NCBI RefSeq assembly: GCF_038396675.1
Contig: NC_088931.1
Coordinates: 76,545,501 to 76,609,500, forward strand
Length of the DNA: 64,000 bases
Direction: 5' to 3'
DNA from: Hydra vulgaris
Taxonomy: Eukaryota > Cnidaria > Hydrozoa > Anthoathecata > Hydridae
This document shows positions 1 to 10,686 of this stretch, in pieces. The translations under genes were made by a program, and so were the position numbers. The notes beneath the pieces were generated by a model that worked only from the letters and a program-made list of their open reading frames with translations, ran no database searches and was not told the DNA's origin. Within the stretch, counting starts at the first letter, position 1. Each line of letters starts with the position of its first letter.

Positions 1-440
1 AATATAAATTTGAGGCATATTACTTGGTAAAAAACAGGAGTGAAAGATAATCCATTTTGTTTTATTAATATTTAAAGTTAATTTATTAGCTTTGAACCAA
101 TTAGAAATAAGATTGAGTTCTTTGTAGTTGAAAAGAGTTCATAAACATCAGTATGGGATAGATTAGTATCATCAGCGAACATTATACTTTTCAATTTGGA
201 AGCATTGTTTAAGTCGTTTACATTGATTAAAAATAGTAGTAGTCCGAGAATAGAACCTTGTGGAACACCACAGGTTATGCTCAGGGGTTCACTTTGCTGA
301 CCATCATTACTATACACAAGTTTGTTAAATAGCTTTTAAATCATTTTAAGATTTTATTGTTTAAACCATAATGTTTAATTTTTTTGATTAAAATGCGGTG
401 ATCAACAGTATCAAAAGCTTTTGATAGTTCAATAAAAACA
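1..440 (-). pseudogene. LINE reverse transcriptase fragment
   Basis: The minus strand encodes a piece of a non-LTR retrotransposon reverse transcriptase. Reading from ~440 downward there is a motif A-like stretch (LSKAFDTVDHRIL), then GVPQGSILG at about 240-275, then the catalytic box MFADDTN near 165-187. The two parts lie in different frames with a stop between them (about 330-345), and the fragment runs off the window edge at base 1, so neither its 5' endonuclease nor its 3' end is seen. The wording FADDTN resembles the copy at 48.2-49.6 kb. It is a dead, truncated LINE of CR1/jockey type; the clade is inferred from motif flavour only. Confidence 0.8.
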
Positions 441-519
441 CCTAGTGTATATTGAGATTTTTCAAAAGATTCAGAGATGTATCAATTGTATCAATATGTA
501 TCAATTGAATAATGGCATG

Positions 520-605
520 TTCATATATATATCCTGTATATATATATATACATATATGTATACAGAATATATATATATATATATACATATATATACATAT
601 ATATC

Positions 606-666
<61 letters not shown>

Positions 667-675
667 TATCCTGTA

Positions 676-733
<58 letters not shown>

Positions 734-890
734 CATACAAACATATATATATATATATTTATATATGTGTATATATACAGGGTATATATATAAATATATA
801 TATTTATACATATACCCTGTATATATACATATATATATATATATTTATATATATGTATATATACAGGGTATATATATAAATATGTGTTCA
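520..890. repeat. (TA)n tract with palindromic ACAGGGTATA blocks
   Basis: An almost pure TA dinucleotide tract. It is punctuated by CCTGTATATA and TATACAGGGTATA blocks placed as inverted repeats, for example ~778-820 and ~815-870, each able to fold back on itself. Long open frames here are translations of the repeat (YIYIYI) and are not genes. Confidence 0.9.
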
Positions 891-1451
891 CACTATATTA
901 ATTGCGCTGGGTAAATTATACCGCTAAAGGTCATACAACTTTTTGCGTTTAATTCAATGGGATTTAAAATGCAAAATAACAATACAAATTTATCTTATAA
1001 GTTGCTGCAAGCATGATATTGCAGTGTTATAACAAAATAATCTAAAGTTTCCTTGATTAGAGCTATATTGTTTTCTTTACTTAATCTGTAATAAAATCAA
1101 AGGGTTGTAAAAATAGTTCAGGCGGAATTTAAAACCATAGTTGTAACCATAAACCTTAAAAATAAGATTTTATTTAGTGATTTTTAATCTACTAAATTAA
1201 GAGAACGTCATAACAGCTTTAACAGATGAAGCTTTTATAAAATTTTTGTTTTTAGTGTTTCAGTTTGCCAGGGTAAAATTCATCTTATTATAAGTTTTGA
1301 AATAACTGGTTAAATTTTCACTGTAAAGATAAAAATCATTTTTAATCAATTTTTGTTAATTTTACAGGTTTTTTTTAAAAAATAACCTGTTTTGATTAAG
1401 GAATCAAAGTGCTCCAATTAAAGAATCAAAGTGTCCAATTAAAGAATCAAA
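891..1451. other. AT-rich stretch, no gene seen
   Basis: No coding signal or recognised repeat. Just before the palindrome at 1452 the phrase CCAATTAAAGAATCAAA is repeated (about 1415-1450). Confidence 0.5.
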
Positions 1452-1500
1452 TTCCAATTAAGGCAACTGGTTCTAAGAGAACCAGTTGCCTTAATTGGAA
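1452..1500. repeat. Perfect 23-bp palindrome
   Basis: Two perfect 23-bp arms (1452-1474 and 1478-1500, beginning TTCCAATTAAGGCAACTGG) are separated by a 3-base loop. Tandem copies of CCAATTAAAGAATCAAA precede it. It may be a small foldback element or a hairpin left by repair. Confidence 0.9.
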
Positions 1501-1714
1501 CAAAATGCTATCTTTGCATAAACAAATTTATTTCCAGTAAAACAGTGCAATCAATTAAGTCAAATTATGGTTAAAAGTATAGTAGGGTTCTCTGTTTGTA
1601 TTAATCAAATCATAAATGTTTTCCTAGTTTTGCTATCTTTGGTTAATAAATATTTACTCCTTAAGTGTTCCAATTCAGTCAACTCTCCCCAATATAAACA
1701 TATTCTCTCTCTAT

Positions 1715-1986
<272 letters not shown>

Positions 1987-2164
1987 AAATTAGTAAAAAC
2001 ACTTATCTAATTTTTTCTTTCTTCTACACAGTGTTTCTCTATTAGTAGGTTCATCAGGAAGAACCTACTGATGGAGAAACACTGAAGATTCTTTCTGATG
2101 AACCTACTGATGAAGAAACACTGAATAGAAGAAAGAAAAAATTAGATAAGTGTTTTTACTAATT
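1987..2164. repeat. Foldback element between two (TA)n tracts
   Basis: Arms of about 65-73 bp (1987-2060 and ~2100-2164) are near-identical inverted copies that start AAATTAGTAAAAACACTTAT. Inside, the unit CCTACTGATGRAGAAACACTGA occurs twice on one side and once inverted. (TA)n lies on both outer sides. No target duplication was identified. Confidence 0.85.
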
Positions 2165-2225
2165 TATTATTACTCTGTTCTCTAAGAACATTGAGCACTC
2201 TGTTTGTAGAATACACTAACATAAT

Positions 2226-2238
2226 TTATATATTTATA

Positions 2239-2314
<76 letters not shown>

Positions 2315-2322
2315 TATATATA
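2226..2322. repeat. (TA)n microsatellite
   Basis: TA dinucleotide run ending ~30 bp before the insulin-like peptide start codon. Confidence 0.9.
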
Positions 2323-2342
2323 TAACATTTATCGAACAAAAA

Positions 2343-2353
2343 CTTTTTTTTAG
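2343..2353 (+). promoter_or_regulatory. Splice-acceptor-like tract abutting the ATG
   Basis: CTTTTTTTTAG ends at the base directly before the insulin-like peptide ATG at 2354. This is a consensus 3' splice site. It could be the acceptor of a 5'-UTR intron or of spliced-leader trans-splicing, which is known in Hydra. No donor can be assigned upstream because the preceding DNA is microsatellite. Confidence 0.5.
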
Positions 2354-3359
2354 ATGCATAAAAATTATATAAAGATATATACAGTTGTTTCTCTTTTATT
2401 TCTGGCAATAGTTGTTACTGTAGTATGCAATGATAAAAAATCAGTTAAAATATGTGGGCCAGGATTGTTCTATCTCCATACAAAGATATGTAGCCAAATG
2501 ACAAACTTTGGCGCTAAAAGTCGAAAAAGTCGTTTTGTTAAAGGTGATATTAATTTTTAGAGTTTGATTTGATTTGTATGTTTAAATATTTTAAATTGCA
2601 GAGTTGTTAAAAAGTTTCAAAATATTGCAAATAGTTTGCACTTACAGATATTAACGCCTCGGTAGATTTGCTTTTGCGGCTATTTGCACAATGTACACTT
2701 ATAAGGCCGGCACGAGGGAGGGTTATATGTGTGTGATGTAGGGAAGGGGGGGGGTTAGTGCAGTTGAAACCCCCTTTCTCCCCATTTAATAAATATTTGC
2801 ACCATTTTTAGGCAAATTGGGACCTTTTTGATCCTCAGTCAGCATAATAGGATTTTTTATATCTAGTCGGAAAATTGGAGAGTTTGAGAATCTTGTTTAT
2901 TTTTAGTCTGCAAAACCTGTAAGGAACCCACCTCTTCTCTATCCCCCCTCCCCCCTCCTCCCACACAAACACACAAACACTCGATGTCTACTCCGCCTTG
3001 TACACTTATCTTGAGGTTTAAAGTTTTACTGCTAGGCAGATGCTCATTTACTAAAAAAAGGTGAAAATTTCCTACTGGGCCTAATTTCTCTAACTTCTAA
3101 AAAATAAAAGTTTGTAAGAATTATAAAATATTTTTTACCTGAAATATAAAATATCTTTGTTACCTAGAAATTTTGTTAGCTTTTATACTAAACTAAAAAT
3201 ATTCTTTTTAATCATAATTATATTCTATTCTTTATTTTTGTGAATAAAAAAATTTTTGTTAGCATATTTTTATTTTTAGGTTACAGCTCGTTTTTATTCT
3301 TCTTATAGTTGCAAAAAAACTTATATTTAATATTATATTAAATTATATATATATTATAT

Positions 3360-3442
<83 letters not shown>

Positions 3443-3842
3443 TATTATAATATATTTTTTATATTATATATTATAATATATATTATATATTATAATATTT
3501 TATATATTATATTATAATATTATAATATATATTATAATATATTATAATATATTATAATATATATTATATATATATTATAATAAATATTAAACTTATATTT
3601 AATATTATATTAAATTATATTTATATTAAGTTTTTTTATTCTTATTCAAACTTTAACTATTTTTTATAGATCTTTCGAATACACCATCGAAGTTTTTTTT
3701 GAACGCTCATGCAGCTAACAGCTTTCTTAATATAAGAACGCTTCGTAAAAGAAGCAATACGGGTGAAGACGAAACTTTACTTTACAACGAGTGTTGTGTT
3801 AAAGCTTGTACAAACGAACATATTAAAACTTATTGTACATGA
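2354..3842 (+). CDS. Insulin-like peptide precursor, two exons
   Basis: This encodes a secreted insulin/relaxin-family peptide. Exon 1 is 2354-2543 and exon 2 is 3670-3842. The intron starts AAG|GTGATA and ends TTTTTATAG|AT; splitting one codon (G|AT) gives a continuous 120-residue reading frame. Residues ~9-24 are hydrophobic and fit a signal peptide. The B-chain region has C34 followed by G35, then C46, so 11 residues lie between the cysteines as in insulin. A connecting segment follows, with RKR at 89-91 as a probable processing site. The A-chain region has C105-C106, C110 and C119, which is exactly the CC-x3-C-x8-C insulin pattern. All six canonical cysteines are present. A hormone acting through an insulin-type receptor is known for the family; the role here is inferred. 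Hydra is known to have several insulin-like peptides, and which one this is cannot be told. An older MITE sits in the intron. Confidence 0.93.
2692..3009. mobile_element. MITE in the insulin-like peptide intron, 11-bp target duplication
   Basis: TGTACACTTAT occurs at 2692-2702 and again at 2999-3009. Between them lie 296 bp whose ends are imperfectly inverted (AAGGCCGG... and ...CTCCGCCT). A G-rich run sits on the left and C-rich runs on the right. The structure fits a non-autonomous DNA transposon; the length of the duplication suggests a hAT- or MULE-like family, which is inference. Confidence 0.75.
3350..3625. repeat. (TA)n followed by AATATATTAT palindromic repeats
   Basis: A TA dinucleotide run gives way at ~3430 to repeated ATTATAATATATT units, all self-complementary. 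It lies at the 3' end of the insulin-like peptide intron. Confidence 0.85.
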
Positions 3843-3941
3843 GTATGTTTTGGAGATAAAAGATTATTGTTAACTATCTTTCTGCATGAGTACGTTTAAG
3901 AGATAAAAGAACATCGGTAGCTATCATCCCTACATGAGTAC
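3838..3941 (+). repeat. 47-48-bp tandem repeat at the insulin-like peptide stop
   Basis: Two copies beginning CATGAGTA and containing GAGATAAAAGA (3838-3884, 3885-3932), plus the start of a third, overlap the stop codon and early 3' UTR. Confidence 0.75.
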
Positions 3942-4248
3942 ATAATGGTGACAAGTAGAAATATTAACAAAATCTTTATTAACGCTAATTGAAATAACCA
4001 AACGTATAAATAGTCTTTTATGGAATCCAGATTAGAATGTTGCAGATTAGAATGTTGTTGATTAGAATGTTGTTAAATAACAGCAAGCGTTACTAAAGAA
4101 AGAAAAATCTTTAATTATTCAAAGTTTTAAAAAAACAGAAGTATCGTATTTATTGTTCCACATTTTAAAATATATACTTGAAATAGTTAACCTTTTTTAT
4201 AACAAGTATCAAATTTTTAAAGTATATATGCATAAACATTTATGTATA
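3942..4248. other. Probable 3' UTR or downstream DNA of the insulin-like peptide gene
   Basis: No ORF or repeat apart from a short GATTAGAATGTTG triplication near 4031-4075. No clear AATAAA signal was picked out. Confidence 0.35.
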
Positions 4249-4259
4249 TTATAAGTATT

Positions 4260-4270
4260 TATATATATAT

Positions 4271-4346
<76 letters not shown>

Positions 4347-4399
4347 CTGTAAATAATATATATTTGTAAATAAAAAAATCTTTTAATTTAAATAAAACA

Positions 4400-4489
<90 letters not shown>

Positions 4490-4567
4490 TTATATATACA
4501 TGTATATATATATATATATATAAACATATATATGTATATAAATATATAAATATATATATATATATAT

Positions 4568-4642
<75 letters not shown>

Positions 4643-4675
4643 TATATACACTTATAACTATATATTTAAATATAT
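4260..4675. repeat. (TA)n microsatellites
   Basis: Two long TA dinucleotide blocks (about 4260-4342 and 4403-4640) with CATATA/TATATG interruptions. YIYIYI translations on the minus strand are artefacts. Confidence 0.9.
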
Positions 4676-4821
4676 ACAAACATACAAGCTATAACGGCAT
4701 GAATATTTATATCATACACTCTCAGTAATAAAGAATAATATATTACATCGTGTAAGTTTTAACTTTTTTATTTATTGTTAACAAAGTGTTTATAAACTTT
4801 ATTTATTTGAAAACGTAATTA

Positions 4822-4984
4822 GGGGTTGTCCATAAAATACTTCACGAAATTTTTAATCGTTTTTTACCCCCTCTTCATCCTTGTCACAACATCGTAACTC
4901 TTTAGTTACAAGTTTGTACAATGTGTCACAAACCATTATTCCATCCCCTCCCCCAAGAGCGTGTCGTAACTTATAGACGACCCG
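4822..4984. mobile_element. MITE with GGGGTTGTCCATAAA termini
   Basis: The left end GGGGTTGTCCATAAAATAC and the inverted right end (complement CGGGTCGTCTATAAGTTAC) match at most positions over ~25 bp. They enclose 163 bp with C-rich inner segments. A MITE of this wording recurs in many invertebrate genomes from memory; superfamily not assigned. Confidence 0.75.
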
Positions 4985-5893
4985 CTTAAAGTTCTCGTTT
5001 TATGATTGAAAATATTAGTTACTGAGTCATAAGTTTTAAATTAAAGATACTTGTTATTTAATCTTGTTTAAAAATAAAGTAAAAACATGATAATGATTCA
5101 ATTCAAAAAATGTCGTATATATGATTACGATAAAAAAAGTTTTTTGTATGAGAGAAACAGTTTTCATTTGTAATAATTCATTCAGCTTGGTGAAACGTTA
5201 AAAAAAATTAACTTATTTTATGAAAAAACTTATTTTTGTTGCATTAAATAGACAACACCTGACGACATGCAATAATCCTTATATTCATCTCGGCAATCGG
5301 AGATGTAAGCAGTTGCAGTTAATCTTTTTATTATATTTATATACATATTTAAAGAATGTTGTGTAATGGTTTTATCACGCATGTGTACTTCGGGCATAAA
5401 GTTCAGACAAACAAGGTTTTTTTTTACATAAAAGCGGCAAAAAAATTAGGGCCGCTGAGAGTTTCAATGATATGGATATGACAACAATTAGGCGCCGATA
5501 TGCAAATGTATGAGACATAACTAATTATGTAACTATGAAGAACCATAAGAAAACAGTCTACATAATATTCTCAATTGAGTTTGTTGAATAAAATGATCAA
5601 GCGCAACTTTGAATTGTTTACGAAAGAAAGTTAGTTTACAGGTCTATCTTGATAACAATCTGCCGTTATTAAAGCCAAGAAGACCCTAACGGCATTAGTT
5701 TCAGACAAAATATCAATCCTTGAAGAGCGGATGCAACCAAGATTGCTTATTAGCTGCTAAATAAATAAAAATTTTGTCGAGCAGGATTAAACTACTTACT
5801 TCGTCAACAATATTTTGAGTACTGTACTAAACAATAAGAATCACAACAGTTTCAGATAATTTTGAAAATTTTATAAAAGACTTAGATTAATTG
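4985..5893. other. No gene seen
   Basis: AT-rich sequence without convincing coding, repeat or RNA signals. Confidence 0.4.
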
Positions 5894-6024
5894 AGCATAT
5901 CGCTGGTAAGATTCAGGATGTCGCTGGTAAGATTAGGCATGTTGCTGGTAAGATTCAGCATGTCGCTGGTAAGATTCAGCATGTCGCTGGTAAGATTCAG
6001 CATTTCGCTGGTAAGATTCAGCAA
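5894..6024. repeat. 21-bp minisatellite, six copies
   Basis: Six head-to-tail copies of CGCTGGTAAGATTCAGCATGT with a few substitutions. Because 21 is divisible by 3, both strands stay open (MSLVRFS repeats on plus, NLTSDML repeats on minus). No start context, splice sites or homology support a protein. Confidence 0.9.
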
Positions 6025-6302
6025 GATCTCTAGTTTAAAAGAGGGCAACAATTTTTTCCCCTCATTGATTTGCAACTGCTTTTATAGCGGCAATCCAAGA
6101 TGACCACCTGGTGTCAAAAGCTTGTGAAGCAAGATTCTGCTAATTTCTTACAGAATCTTTCAACTAACAGGACCACAGCTAAAGTATATATAAAGATCTC
6201 TGTAAACGCTGAAAAATGCGTAAAGATTCAAAGTTGGTAAAAACATAACAGTTCTGACATTAATTTTTTGGGACTTTACTCCTTGGAAATTCTTTCAAGC
6301 AT

Positions 6303-6363
6303 ACTTAATGCTAATGATAAATTGAAAGTACTGTGTAGTTTCAACTTATCATTAGCATTAAGT
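6303..6363. repeat. Inverted repeat, ~25-bp arms
   Basis: ACTTAATGCTAATGATAAA at the left and its near-complement at the right end surround a short spacer. A hairpin or small foldback. Confidence 0.8.
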
Positions 6364-7324
6364 AGCTTTGTAGTATAACAAACTATAATGATAACTGCAA
6401 AATATGTTTGGTGTAGGGTTGTGCGCCAAAATTTATGACATGCAAAAATTTCGCATCTTTAACTACCTTATTTCAAAATGTTATTATGGAATATACATAA
6501 GCGAAAATTTACCTTCCGTAAAGCTTTATTCGAAAAATATAAAATTTAAAATCTGTAATAATGACTTACGAAAAGAAACTTGCGAAACGATTCATTCTGA
6601 AAGCAGACTTTAGCAACAGTCCCTTACGAATTAGATAGTTGGTCACTTGACACATTTTAGTCGGATAATTTTAAATTTTGAGGGATTTTATTTTTATTTA
6701 GAAATCAGTTGGTACTGTTAAGGGTTCGTCCCCCCCCCCCTCCTCATTTTATTCCTAGATTTACCCGTGCATCAGATATTACAAGTCATAAAAACATTAG
6801 GACAATTCTTATGGACAGATTTAAAATGCCAAAGTTATGTTGCTTAATGAGTTGTCTATTTTATTTTCCACTTACTATTTTCTTCCGTATTTATTTTTTG
6901 GAATGTTGACAGATTATAAGTTTATTGTTAAGTATTGGCGCATCTACATGATCCCATGCATATGATTTAGTTGCTTTAAATTTTCTTTTGTGTTATTCAT
7001 GTTATTTACATTATTGAATTCTTGTTCGTTGAATGACATTTTATAAGTATATATTATGAATACCATTATTTATTTAAAAAATTTGTATACGCATTTAATA
7101 CATATGAATATCAACATATTTTCATTATGGACTTCGAAAAGTCGTTTAGCGAAAGCACTCGTTTTGCAAATACTGCATACAAAAGCGCTAATTTCCTATA
7201 AAGCAAAAAAGCTTTATTTTGAAATTTAACTTGCTAAATGCTATATTTCGGAATGAGTAATTGTGAAATGAACATCGGTAATCATCGAAACCAGCTACAC
7301 ATTTTCTGATACCATTTGATAGAG
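6364..7324. other. No gene seen
   Basis: AT-rich DNA with one C10 run near 6730. The short open frames look random. Confidence 0.4.
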
Positions 7325-7853
7325 ATTCTGATAAAAAAAAAAGTTTTATTAATAGTTATGGGCTTATTATATATCTTAAAAAAAAAAGTTTTATAAATAG
7401 TTATGGGCTTATTATATACCTTAAAAAAAAAGTTTTATAAATAGTTATGGGCTTATTATATATCTTAAAAAAAAAAGTTTTATAAATAGTTATGGGCTTA
7501 TTATATATCTTAAAAAAAAAAAGTTTTATAAATAATTATGGGCTTATTATATATCTTAAAAAAAAAAGTTTTATAAATAGTTATGGGCTTATTATATATC
7601 TTAAAAAAAAAAAGTTTTATAAATAATTATGGGCTTATTATATATCTTAAAAAAAAAGTTTTATAAATAGTTATGGGCTTATTATATATCTTAAAAAAAA
7701 AAATTTTATAAATAGTTATGGGCTTATTATATATCTTAAAAAAAAAAAGTTTTATAAATAGTTATGGGCTTATTATATATCTTAAAAAAAAAAGTTTTAT
7801 AAATAGTTATGGGCTTATTATATATCTTAAAAAAAAAAAGTTTTATAAATAAT
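7325..7853. repeat. ~45-48-bp minisatellite, 11 copies
   Basis: Head-to-tail copies of a unit containing AGTTTTATAAATAGTTATGG and CTTATTATATATCTT plus a variable A8-11 run. Length differences between copies lie almost entirely in the poly-A run. A few copies read AATAATTATGG instead of AATAGTTATGG. Confidence 0.95.
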
Positions 7854-7894
7854 TATCTTAATAAGATTTACATGAGCTACTTTTACTTTTTTTT

Positions 7895-8417
7895 TTATTT
7901 TTTTTTAGCAAATCCCTTTTATATTCTATCTATGTTTTTTAATTTTTTTAGCAAATCACTTTTATATTCTATCTATGTTTTTTAATTTTTTTAGCAAATC
8001 CCTTTTATATTCTATCTATGTTTTTTAATTTTTTTAGCAAATCGCTTTTATATTCTATCTATGTTTTTTAATTTTTTTAGCAAATCACTTTTATATTCTA
8101 TCTATGTTTTTTAATTTTTTTAGCAAATCACTTTTATATTCTATCTATGTTTTTTAATTTTTTTAGCAAATCACTTTTATATTCTATCTATGTTTTTTAA
8201 TTTTTTTAGCAAATCACTTTTATATTCTATCTATGTTTTTTAATTTTTTTAGCAAATCACTTTTATATTCTATCTATGTTTTTTAATTTTTTTAGCAAAT
8301 CACTTTTATATTCTATCTATGTTTTTTAATTTTTTTAGCAAATCACTTTTATATTCTATCTATGTTTTTTAATTTTTTTAGCAAATCACTTTTATATTCT
8401 ATCTATGTTTTTTAAAA
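7895..8417. repeat. ~43-44-bp minisatellite, 12 copies
   Basis: Head-to-tail copies of a unit containing AGCAAATCACTTTTATATTC and TATCTATGTTTTTTAATTT. Variants differ mainly at one base (AAATCACTT, AAATCCCTT, AAATCGCTT). Every unit carries a TTAA. The last copy is cut by the TTAA-flanked foldback that starts at 8412. Confidence 0.95.
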
Positions 8418-8875
8418 TCTCAATAGTCTCAAAATAGTTTTTTCAAAAAAAGGTTAGTTTTGAAAAAGTTTAAAGTTTGAGGCATGAGCAGTTTGGGGCA
8501 AACCCAACTTTCCCTAAAAAAGAACTTTGTGATAACTACATTTAAACTAGTAAAGATGTAATAAAAATTCTAAAAGCAGGTTTGGTGATATGTTAACCGA
8601 AAAGAAAACTTTATGGCAGTACAGAAAAATTTGGTTGCAAATTTTATTTTATCTTGAAATTAAACTCAAACAATTAATATAATCGCATAATCTAAAGATT
8701 ATGCGATTATATTAATTGTTATTAATATAATCGCATAATCTTTAGACTATTGAGATATTTAAGTTCTTTTTTAGGGAAAGTTGGGTTTGCCCCAAACTGC
8801 TCATGCCTCAAACTTTAAACTTTTTCAAAACTAACGTTTTTTGAAAAAACTATTTTGAGACTATTGAGATTTTAA
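8412..8875. mobile_element. TTAA-flanked foldback element, ~110-bp arms
   Basis: TTAA stands at both ends (8412-8415, 8872-8875). Just inside are near-perfect inverted arms of about 110 bp (8416-8525 and 8761-8871) that begin AATCTCAATAGTCTC. The middle holds a perfect 25-bp palindrome (8669-8693 with 8696-8720) followed by a third copy of the same arm (ATTAATATAATCGCATAATC). TTAA target sites are typical of piggyBac and Kolobok elements; the superfamily is inferred. No ORF. Confidence 0.85.
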
Positions 8876-9344
8876 GAAAACAAATACGTATAAAGCATAG
8901 TTGGCTTCATAATTTATATATACTAAAATTTAATAAAAAAAAATTCTAAGTTTATAGAGCAAAACCTTATTCGATTTGATTTCATTTTGAGTAAATAGAA
9001 TAACTTTTATAAAAAACTTTTCAAATTTGAACAAAAGTTTACGCTGCAAAACTAAAAAAAAAAAAATTTTTTTAAATTAATTTTGAAGACCGTAAAAAGT
9101 TTAAAAACTTTTTTATTAAATTTTATAATTAAGAAACTTATATGTTTCGCTGACCGATGATAAATGTAAAGTTTGCAAGTTGTTTTATTAGATATTTGCT
9201 TATAAAAAATAACGTTAATTCTCAAACGGCGTTTTGTCGTATTCTTAAGATGAAAAGTACAAAGTAACTTTTCTGAAAGTTCACTAAATAAAAAAAATTC
9301 TGTAAACACAAAAAGTGTCCTTTTATTCTTATGTAATAAGCAAG

Positions 9345-9956
9345 TAGGGGAAAGGCGCCTATGATGGCATAGCGCCTATGATGGCATACCGGTCATATTT
9401 CCATTAAAATTGGTTTTGGTAAAAAAATGGTTAGACCTACATAACTATACTGACTTTACATTAGTTTTAGTGAAAAAACGTCCTTTGTGCACAAGTATTG
9501 TTTTTATAATCAACAAAAATCGATTTTGGGATGTGCTGTTGTAGTTTTATTTCCTACATATATTTAAGATTGTGATTTTACTATTAACTGTGCAGAAATG
9601 AAATTTTCATGCATTTTATTTTCAAGTAAATTAGGATGGTTTCGAGTAATTTCTGGCTTTTCTGAGGGAAGACTCAAAAGGTTAAATGAAATCATTAAGT
9701 TACCCTCAATCCTAACTAGCCCCATCCTCCCCTATGCCATCATAGGAGCAGTGGTTGCCTATGATGGCATACTTGTGCTTTTTTTGCAATAAGAATAACT
9801 TATAAAAAATATAAAACTGATGAAAACTCCCAGAGTAATTATTGTTCTAGATGTAACAAGGAATGTATCCATATCAAAACTTTTATTATTGGTCTTCAGG
9901 ATACTGAATAATGAAGCTTCAAAGTTAAGTATGCCATCATAGGCGCCTTTCCCCTA
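9345..9956. mobile_element. 608-bp MITE with GGGGAAAGGCGCC termini, TA target
   Basis: A perfect 25-bp terminal inverted repeat begins GGGGAAAGGCGCCTATGATG at 9347 and ends at 9954, with TA directly outside both ends. The motif CCTATGATGGCATA, or its complement, appears five times within the element. The TA target suggests a Tc1/mariner-like source. The open frame at 9598-9792 is a by-product of the repeat. Confidence 0.88.
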
Positions 9957-10686
9957 TAAAAAACACTAATCTCCGGAGCTATTTTACTACCGAAATTTAA
10001 GGATCAAAATTTCAAAGCTACCTAAACCTTGAAATCGGATTTAGAATGTATTAAACTTTAATTGTATCATATTGAACTGGAGAGCGTTCATTTTCAAAAA
10101 TGAAATTCATAAAAATAGGATTCGAACCACGATAGAACAAAACCGTCAATAAAAGTTTTCTCTCCCGAGCATTAAAAGTAATTTACTTCGGAAACTGGTA
10201 TCAAGGGCGTATTTGAGAAGGAGGGAAGAGAGGGGGGCGAGGGAGGCATTCACTCCCCCCACCCCCCACCCTAAATTGTCCGTTAGATAAATATCATAAA
10301 TCCGTAATAATATCATACTTAATAAGACTTTTATGCTTGCACTGCGGTCACACTGATTTTCTCGTGGTGATAATATTCATAGTTTTTGCACAGTATAGAA
10401 GATAATCTTTGATACCGTATAATACGGTAGTAATACGTATTACTACAGAACTGTATTACTGCGGTTTTTGTTTACATCCCGAGTGAACAGAGCTAGTATC
10501 ATAAAATCTATGGTATTACCAATTAACTTATACTAAGTATTTAGCCATAATATAAAGTAGGTAGTGGTAATGATTTATTGTAAACTGTACTATTATTTAT
10601 TACAAAACTTTATTGTATTTTGCATTTTTTTCTATTTGAGTTTATATGTATTTAATTTTGATAAAAGCTAAACTATTAATGTTAAT

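Noticed and set aside
445-891. Open frames of YIYIYI type on both strands, here and at 4.3, 11.0, 21.3, 39.3, 48.5 and 51.4 kb
   Set aside because: They are translations of (TA)n or (TG)n tracts with no other content.
9052-9309. 85-residue minus-strand frame
   Set aside because: Lys/Phe/Ile-rich, ends in a poly-Phe run from a T/A homopolymer, no motif and no partner exon.
9598-9792. 64-residue frame
   Set aside because: Lies within the 608-bp MITE and its 3' part is the palindromic CATCATAGG motif.
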